64,000 bases of DNA, taken from NCBI GenBank assembly GCA_001692895.1, contig KV748181.1, positions 310,001 to 374,000 of the forward strand, read 5' to 3'. Below, piece by piece: positions 56,595-64,000 of the stretch. The notes beneath the pieces are model-generated. The model was not told the DNA's origin and made no database searches. It saw only the letters and a list, made by a program, of their open reading frames with translations. Source of the DNA: Cenococcum geophilum 1.58 (lineage: Eukaryota; Ascomycota; Dothideomycetes; Gloniales; Gloniaceae). Position 1 is the stretch's first letter. The number at the start of each line of letters is the position of its first letter. A program made the translations under genes and the position numbers.

Positions 56595-59500
56595 TGTTAC
56601 GACTACTTAGAGAAGAGTTAGAAGAAGCTAGTTGGTTAATATAAGCATGGTCTAGGATGGAACCCATAGAACCATGTAACGAGGAATAGTAGCTAAGGTT
56701 ATATAACGTGCTATATATTAAACGAGAGGAACGAAAGGAACTTACGTACCTTATGTATAACACGTATATCACGTATAAGAAGGATTTTATAGGAGTACAA
56801 TTGTGTATTTAAGGACCCTTAGTCCCTACCTAGATAGTTCCTTCCTTGTAGTGATTCTTAGAATATAATTAGAGTTAATCTATTAGGCAACTACTTCACC
56901 AGTTATTATTACGTTGTTGACTTACTTGTAATACCTATATACCTAGCCCATTAACGAGTTTACCGTAGTTCCTACTATAAGGCTCCGTTATATAATTACT
57001 ACCACGGTTATAGTTTTAATAAGTTAAATAATATGCTACCAAAAGCAGCTACTACGATGCCGTTAACGGCAGCAACCACTTTAAGGTTAAGTGGAGATAT
57101 AAGTATATAAGATACTAACTTACAACCAGTTACGGTTGGGCAGTTATAGGAAATTGTTAATAGGTTAAACAAGAATAACTAAATACTTAAAGAAAGACTT
57201 AATGGGATTGGAGCAACAAAGGTTAAGTTACCTTTAATTAAATGATTCTTAGGGGAGAGATTAAAGCTTAAAGAATTCCTAACGTAAATGCATTTTAAAG
57301 TTATGCAAGAAGGGGCTAAGTTAGCCATAATAATAGATTAGATAGCCTATGCAGGACTATTCCTAATGGGTCGGGCACTTAAATAGTTTAAACCCTACTT
57401 AACGGAAATATAGACTAACGGAATGACTACTACTAATTAAGAGGTACGATTTGTGTTTTCTAGCTGGGTAGGATTTGCGGAACAATTAACACAGATATTT
57501 AGGGACCTAGAAGTAATAACTATAGTAGAGAGAAAGCTTTAGGACCTAATATAGCGAACTTTAATAATTGAGTATACGACACAGTTTTAAATACTTGCTA
57601 TATAGGTTGAATGGAATAATAAGGCGCTTATAGTATAGTATAAACAGGGACTTAAGGCTAAAGTCCAGAACGTAATTATTCTAATGGAAGATGCGGATAC
57701 CCTAAGGGAATTAATAGATTAAGCAATTAAGATTAATAATAGGATCTTCTAAAGGGAACAGGCTAAGAGAGGCTAGGATAGAGTTCTATAGTTGTATAAG
57801 ACGCAGAGCACGTAACGACTAAAGCTAAATTAGAAACTATAGTATGGCGCAGAGCTAATAGACCTAAGTAGTACCAGAGAAACCTATAAAAGATGGGGAA
57901 AGTAACTATGGAAACCTAAAAGTTAAGGATTAAGTGATTATAGGACTAAGGAGTATAGGCTAAACTAAGGATCTTAATAGCGGAAGATATTTAAGCGGAC
58001 TCTATAGTAAAAGTAATGGTTTAAAGACGGAGCTTATATAAATTGTAGAAAATAGGGTTATTTCGCTAGAGACTATAGAAGTGGTTAGAGTTATTATATA
58101 GTAAAGGGAACTAGACTAATAGTATATAATATATATATATAGAGGGACGATAGTGTACTGCAAGGAATAAAAGAATGTTTAATTAGAAGTTTTACGTTTT
58201 GTTATAATAACGTATACCGAATTTATAAAGACGCCAAGTACGGTGTAAGCTATTGGCTATAAGAGCTAGAGTTAAGAGGACTTAAAGGAACTAAAGAGTT
58301 AGATAAAGAACAAGATCGACTTTATAAGCTGGATTAAGATATTATAGTAATATGCGGATAATGATTAGTAACAATAATAATGGAGTTAGAGTACTTATTA
58401 ATTAATAGCAATAAGGACAGTAAAGGAATTAACTGGGGGTATCTAAACCTTAATAACGTAATAGAAGTAGAGACTGAGACCGCTATAGAGCAAGGTTTAG
58501 TAATGGGTATTATAATACCGTTAGATACGGCATCTATCGCTTTATAAGACGGAAGGAGTAATATCTAGAGACGATTAAGTAAGTAGACAACTGCTAGTGC
58601 TAGCTTACCACTTAATAAAGGCAAAAGGCTACAGGCTTAAGATTCTTAAGACAAGATAAGAGACGACTAAGATTCTTAAGAAGAGATAAGGTATGCTTAA
58701 GGACCTATAACGGACGTAAACCAATAGAGTAGGGCAGTAGCTTAGTTTAAGAATATACAAATAAGCTTAGGATAAGTGTTCCTAACGGCATAAGATTCTT
58801 AAGATAAGATAAGTGAGATTTAAGACTCTTAAGATAAGATAAGAATACTAGTAAAGCCTAGTTAGACTAAGGCTAGAGCGCAGCTTAAGAAAGAAGTAAG
58901 CTTAGGATTAAAGAATCTAAGGGGTTAAGAATTTAGAGTATAAATAAAGACACCCATAAGAAAGAAGTAAGAGGCTTTACTATAGATTAGAGAATCTATA
59001 ATATAAACAGCAGTTAGATTGGGAGACAGATATATAGACCTAGAGAACTTACTAGTTAAATAAGATGTTTAGACTAAAGATTAAGAGTTTAATACCAAGA
59101 TTAAAAAGTAAGAAGACTTTAAGGATCCACTTATAAGACGTGAAAAGAAAGAAACTATAGAGGAATTTAGAGCAAGAATTACCTTATAGCAAGAACAGAA
59201 ACTAGATAAGAGATTTAGTATATTAGGACGTATAAGGGACAGAGCACCCGTATGAAGAATTACCAATAGACCTAAGATAGGCACACTAAGAGCTAAGTGG
59301 CTTACCGAACTAGAATAAGAAGAGGATCTAGGGATTCCTACTAGGTTCGAAAAATGATATATAAAAGGCTATTATAATATAGTAATAAGAAGATACTTCC
59401 TTACGGACAGACTGTATATACTCTAATAGCTATATTAAAAGTAGTATAGACAACGACATAATAATAAGTGGGAAGATTTCTATATATAGTTAAATAAAAA

Positions 59501-62500
59501 AGTTATCTAAGACCACCTAATTATGGAAAAAGCAATAAATTATATTAAGGGAGCCTTAATTATAATATTAAAGGATCTAAAGGAATAATTAGAGGACTAA
59601 AAAAGCGAAAGGCGCGTCTTAGTACCTATAAATAAAGTTATAACGTTTAGATTAGTACGACAGAGGTTTAAACTTAAAGATAAAGATAAGTTAAGAGTTA
59701 ACCTAAAGCACCTAGCATACTACACGCTATTATGGATTGCATGCATAGACAATATATATTAAATACATAAGAATCTAAAGGAAAAGAACCGGAAATACCC
59801 TATAAGGATATACTAGATAACAGAAGAATAATAGTATAGGAATGCTAAGTATATACACAGCTGGCATCTAGCAGAAGTCTAAGAGGAAGAAAGTTTAATA
59901 CTTTAACTAGGAAGGTTCCTTATAGAAGAATGCTTAAATAAACGATAATAGTAGGAATATCTAAAGAATACCTGTTTATGGTATATTAAAGACAAAAAGC
60001 GAACTAGGTATTAGCTAAAGAATAAGCTAAGTATAATAGGATTAAGCAGCTAATAGTTAGGAAAAGTAGAGGCCTATANNACNAGAGGGAGCTAGTANTA
60101 GAGCCTTAGACCNTTAAAGNAATTTAAGGANNANACTTAAANCTAANANTTAANTAGCAAGATTAACAGTTTAAAGTATTAGTAGATAGTGGAGCGATAC
60201 GGAACTATATCTTACTAATAGCAGTTAAAAGAATAGGGCTACTATATAGGCAAAAAGAGCACCTTTATCTATTAGTAATGATTTTAGGAGATCTAATAGC
60301 CTATAAAGGAGGCATTATTAATCTTAAAACAGGACTAGTTTAGATAACTATTAAAGGGAGATAAATTAAGATGTCTTTCAATATATTACCATTAGGGAAT
60401 AATAAGGCAGTATTAGGAATGCCTTAGTTATAAGAATATAATCCAAAGATTAATTAGGTTATAGGTTAGGTTGATATTAAAGATATATAATAATATAAGA
60501 TGCGATAATAAACTAAGTTAGTATAGTACTAAGTTAGAGCAATATATAAGGAAACTAATTAAGGATTAAGCTATATATTAAAGAAATACCATAAGTATAG
60601 CAAGAAGTTATAGTTACTAGAAAGTGAAAAGCTATTAGATTATATAGTATAGGACTATAAAATAGAGTTAGAACTAGGAACGAGTTTAAGGTTCTACCTA
60701 ACTTATAAGTTAACAGAAAAAGAGTTATAGGCACTTAAGGAGTTTGTCTAGGAAAATCTTCAAAAGGGATATATTAGACTATCGCAGTTATTAGTAGGAT
60801 ATCCAGTACTATTCGTACTAAAGAAAAATAGAAAACTTAGGCTATGCATTAACTATAGATAGTTAAACAGCATCACTAGGAAGGATAGGTATCCTTTACC
60901 CTTAATTAGCGAAATCTAAGATAGGATTAGCAATACGCAAATCTTTATAAAGATAGATCTAAGATAGGCGTACTATTAAATTAGGATTAAGGAAGGCAAT
61001 AAATAGAAGGCAGCCTTTAGGTTAAAGGAAGGACTATATAAACTACTAGTTATGCAATTCGGGCTTATAAACGCACTAGTAACGTTTTAGAAGCGTATTA
61101 ATAATATATTAAGAGAATACTTAGATAAATTTATTATAGTATACCTTAACAATATTATTATCTACTTAATAAGTAAGGAAGAATATGGAGAATACGTTAA
61201 ATAGGTCTTAAAGAGACTATAGGAAGAATAAATGCTAGTAGCAATTAAGAAATGCGAATTCTTTACTAGGAAGATAGATTTTGTTAAATTTATTATTAAA
61301 CTAGGCTAACTTAGTATAGATCCAAAGAAGATTAAGGCTATAGTAAATTGGCAAGAACTAGAAAATATAACATAGTTAAGGTTATTTCTAGGGTTCTGCA
61401 ACTACTGTAGAAGGTTTATAGCTTAATAGTTAAAGGATATTAAGCTACTTATAAGATTAATAAAGAAGGAAGAATTATAGGCATAGGGAGAGGAATAAAA
61501 GGAACTATTTAAGAGAATTAAGCAGTTGTTTACTTAGGAGCCAGTTCTTAAAATCTATTAACTATAGTTAGAGATAGCGGTTGAAATGGATATATTAGAC
61601 TATGCACTAGGAGCATACTTTCTATAGAAATATAAAGATGGATAGCACCTAGTAGCATACTATAGTTAAAAGATAATACCACCGGAACTGAACTATAACA
61701 TCTATAATAAGGAGTTGTTAGGTATAGTTACAGTACTAAAGAAATAGAGATTATTCTTATAAGGTATAGAAAAACTATTTATAGTTAAGACGGATTATAA
61801 GAACCTAATAGGGTTCCTAATAATGAAAGAACTTAATTATAGATAAGTTAGATGGGCGGAGATGCTTATAGAATACCATTTTAAGATTTAGTATATTAAG
61901 GGTACAGAAAATACACAAGCAGATACTTTAAGTAGAAAGACTGAACTATAGAATAACGAAAAGCTATTAGGGGCTTTATTGCGAAAAGACATAGACGGAT
62001 TAATTAGATATAATTATCCGAAAATTGCAGTAATATAAGAAGAATAGATCTATAATTTACTAGAGAGTAATTAGATATAAAAGATCTAAGATATATAGGT
62101 AGAGGATTTAGACTTAGAGTAGTATAAGAATTAAGAAGTAATATACGTACTAAGATCTATTACAAAGGAGTTTATTAAGTTATTTTATAAGGGACTAACT
62201 TAAGGATATAATGGAGCTATAGGCTTAGTGTTAAGACTCTAGGAGGAGTATATTATTAATAGAATCTAGGGTTTAGTATAGAAAATTACTAAGGAATATT
62301 TAAATTGCTAAAGAAATAAACTAACGAGGTATAAGCCATATAGAGGGCTATAACCTATTAAAATACTAGAGAGACTATAGGAGGTTATATTATGGGACTT
62401 TATTATTAAGTTACTAAAGTTAAGAGATCCTATTACCGGATAAGATTATAACGCGATCTTAGTAATAGTAGATAAGCTTATAAAGTAGGGATACTTTATA

Positions 62501-63480
62501 GCATATTTAGAGGAAATATTAGCGGAAGATATTGCTAGAATCTATATTAAAGAAGTGTTTGTAAGATATAGAGTACTAAGTAAAATTATATCGGACAGAG
62601 ATCTAAGATTTATAGCAGTATTCTGGGAAGTATTCTTAGTAGAGTAAGGAGTTTAAGCAGTAACTTTTACTGCATATTATCTATAGACAGATAGCTAAAC
62701 AGAAAGATTAAATTAGATACTAAAGCAGTATCTAAGGCATTATATTAATTATGTATAGAATAATTGGGTATCGCTATTACTAGTTATATAGTTTGTATAT
62801 AATATAACACCACAAGAAGGAATAGGCACGTTACTATTTAAGGCGAATTACGGATATAAGCTAAGGACCTTATTATTGCTATATTAAGTAAAGAAGATAA
62901 GTAGTATAGCTAAGTAAAGAATAAAGAGTTTAATAAATCTTTATGCAGACCTTACGGAAATAGCTAAAGTGGTACAGTAAAGAATAAAAAAGTACTACAA
63001 TGCTAAGAGATCTAAGGGACTAGATCTTAAGGAGGGAGATAAAGTATGGCTACTATATAAAAATTTTAAGAGTTAACGACTAAGTAAGAAGTTAAACCAC
63101 GTTAGACTAGGACCTTTTAAATTTATACAGAAAATTTCATCGGTTATATTTAAGTTAAACCTACTAGCTAGGATAAAGATTTACCCTATATAGTATATCG
63201 CAATGCTAGAGCCAGCATATAAAAATATTAAGCCACCAGTCTATAAAGCAGATATGTATAGAGGATAAGAGGAAGACAAATGGTAAGTTTTAAAGATCAT
63301 TAGTTATAAGGACGTAGATAATGAAATATAGTATAAAGTAAAGTAGATAGGCTACGACAAGACTACCTAGGAGCTACTAGAGAACCTAAAGAACGCTATA
63401 GGAAAGGTATAGGAGTATTAGAAGAGAAAAGGTTAGGTAATATTAATAAAGAGGAATTGCTAAAGAATAAGTTACCTAAG
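56595..63480 (+). mobile_element. Chromodomain Ty3/Gypsy LTR retrotransposon fossil (E)
   Basis: The 5' LTR starts at TGTTACGACTACTTAG (56595) and ends near 56.91-56.95 kb. Then follow gag (57.0-57.8 kb), a zinc-knuckle trace (58.03-58.08 kb), a long charged spacer with four AAGATTCTTAAGA-type repeats (58.63-58.85 kb), retropepsin (60.17-60.42 kb), reverse transcriptase (60.7-61.25 kb), RNase H (61.55-61.95 kb), integrase (62.15-62.85 kb) and a chromodomain (63.27-63.42 kb). This order plus the chromodomain marks the chromovirus group of Gypsy. The matching 3' LTR was not found before the window ends. Heavily RIP-mutated with dozens of breaks; inactive. Confidence 0.85.
60079..60154. other. 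Ambiguous bases in the assembly
   Basis: About a dozen N are scattered just before the protease trace of Gypsy E. Confidence 0.95.
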
Positions 63481-64000
63481 GGGGACCCTGGAAGAATAAC
63501 TGCTAAACTACTTAGAGTTATTTCCTTCTCTATTAGAAGATAATCCGTTCTTTTATTACTAAGTTCCTGTAAACCTTATTAAATAAGTTTCTACTCCTTT
63601 AAACGAACCTTCTTACGTACTTTTTTAAGATAAAATAAATAAGTAGATGCCGCAATATAAGTATCTAGAGCTTTCTGTTCCATATTATAAGAACGCTTAA
63701 GCTTAGCTAGGGCATATACTAGGTTACTATTAAGCTTTACAGTAGTAGATTAAATATAAGACCCTATAATAAATTACTTAGGGAACTTAGAGACTATTAA
63801 GAGTTATAGGACGCGTATACTTAGCGTTAGAAGTAGAGTAAACGTTATAGGACAATCGAACGTTTGCTTTAGTGCACTCTATATAAGAAAAGGGTTATTA
63901 GGACAAAGGACTTGCTAGTACGATATATACTAACCCCTCTCTCAAGCAATAAGAATATGGAGATAGCATTATTTTACCAAGCGATAATATTATAGTAATA
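63481..64000. other. RIP-mutated DNA after the chromodomain
   Basis: Probably 3' internal or untranslated DNA of Gypsy E. No LTR start, gene or motif could be recognised before the window ends. Confidence 0.4.

Noticed and set aside
56524-56772. Minus-strand 82-codon frame
   Set aside because: It lies mostly within the 5' LTR of Gypsy E and has no recognisable motif.

Overview
This window is nuclear DNA of a filamentous ascomycete (Pezizomycotina). The signs are short GT-AG introns, a filamentous-type formate dehydrogenase, and a gene family range (BTB, F-box, RBR ligase, secreted acid sphingomyelinase, DUF6590, DUF6589) typical of these fungi. From about 25.5 kb onward the DNA is TA-rich and full of TAG/TAA, the footprint of repeat-induced point mutation (RIP). 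I cannot name the species. All coordinates, splice sites and family calls were made by eye.

Region 1 (1-25.5 kb) is the gene-bearing side. In order it holds formate dehydrogenase (minus, 5 exons); a gene-poor 8 kb stretch with minisatellites, a pair of direct repeats and a 3 kb fold-back element of low-complexity arms; a decayed DUF6590 gene and another decayed reading frame; a BTB protein; an acid sphingomyelinase-like enzyme (minus); an F-box protein (minus); three or four small hypothetical genes; an RBR-type E3 ubiquitin ligase; a piggyBac transposase remnant; and a five-exon gene at 23.3-25.5 kb. That last gene joins an NLR-type fungal N-terminal domain, a ubiquitin-like domain and one Sin3-type PAH domain. 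It lies directly against the RIP-mutated block and is the most unusual coding gene here.

Region 2 (25.5-50.2 kb) is a graveyard of LTR retrotransposons. A plus-strand Gypsy fossil (about 26.2-31.6 kb) carries a much less mutated solo LTR with a clean GATAA duplication. A minus-strand Gypsy (33,121-48,799, AGTAT duplication) was entered by a second Gypsy (38,527-48,007, CCTAT duplication), which was entered by a Copia element (39,101-42,567, CTAAC/CTAAT duplication), giving three nested layers. Older Gypsy fragments flank the nest.

Region 3 (50.2-64 kb) has a decayed plus-strand RecQ-like helicase gene (about 51.4-53.2 kb) facing a decayed minus-strand DUF6589 gene (about 53.9-56.4 kb). They are preceded by a short GC-rich, hairpin-dense island. 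A plus-strand chromodomain Gypsy follows from 56,595 and runs past the usable end of the window. RecQ-like helicases are often subtelomeric in fungi, so a chromosome-end location is possible but not shown.

No tRNA, rRNA or CRISPR was found. Ambiguous bases (N) at 8,197, 46,149-46,208 and 60,079-60,154 mark assembly uncertainty.
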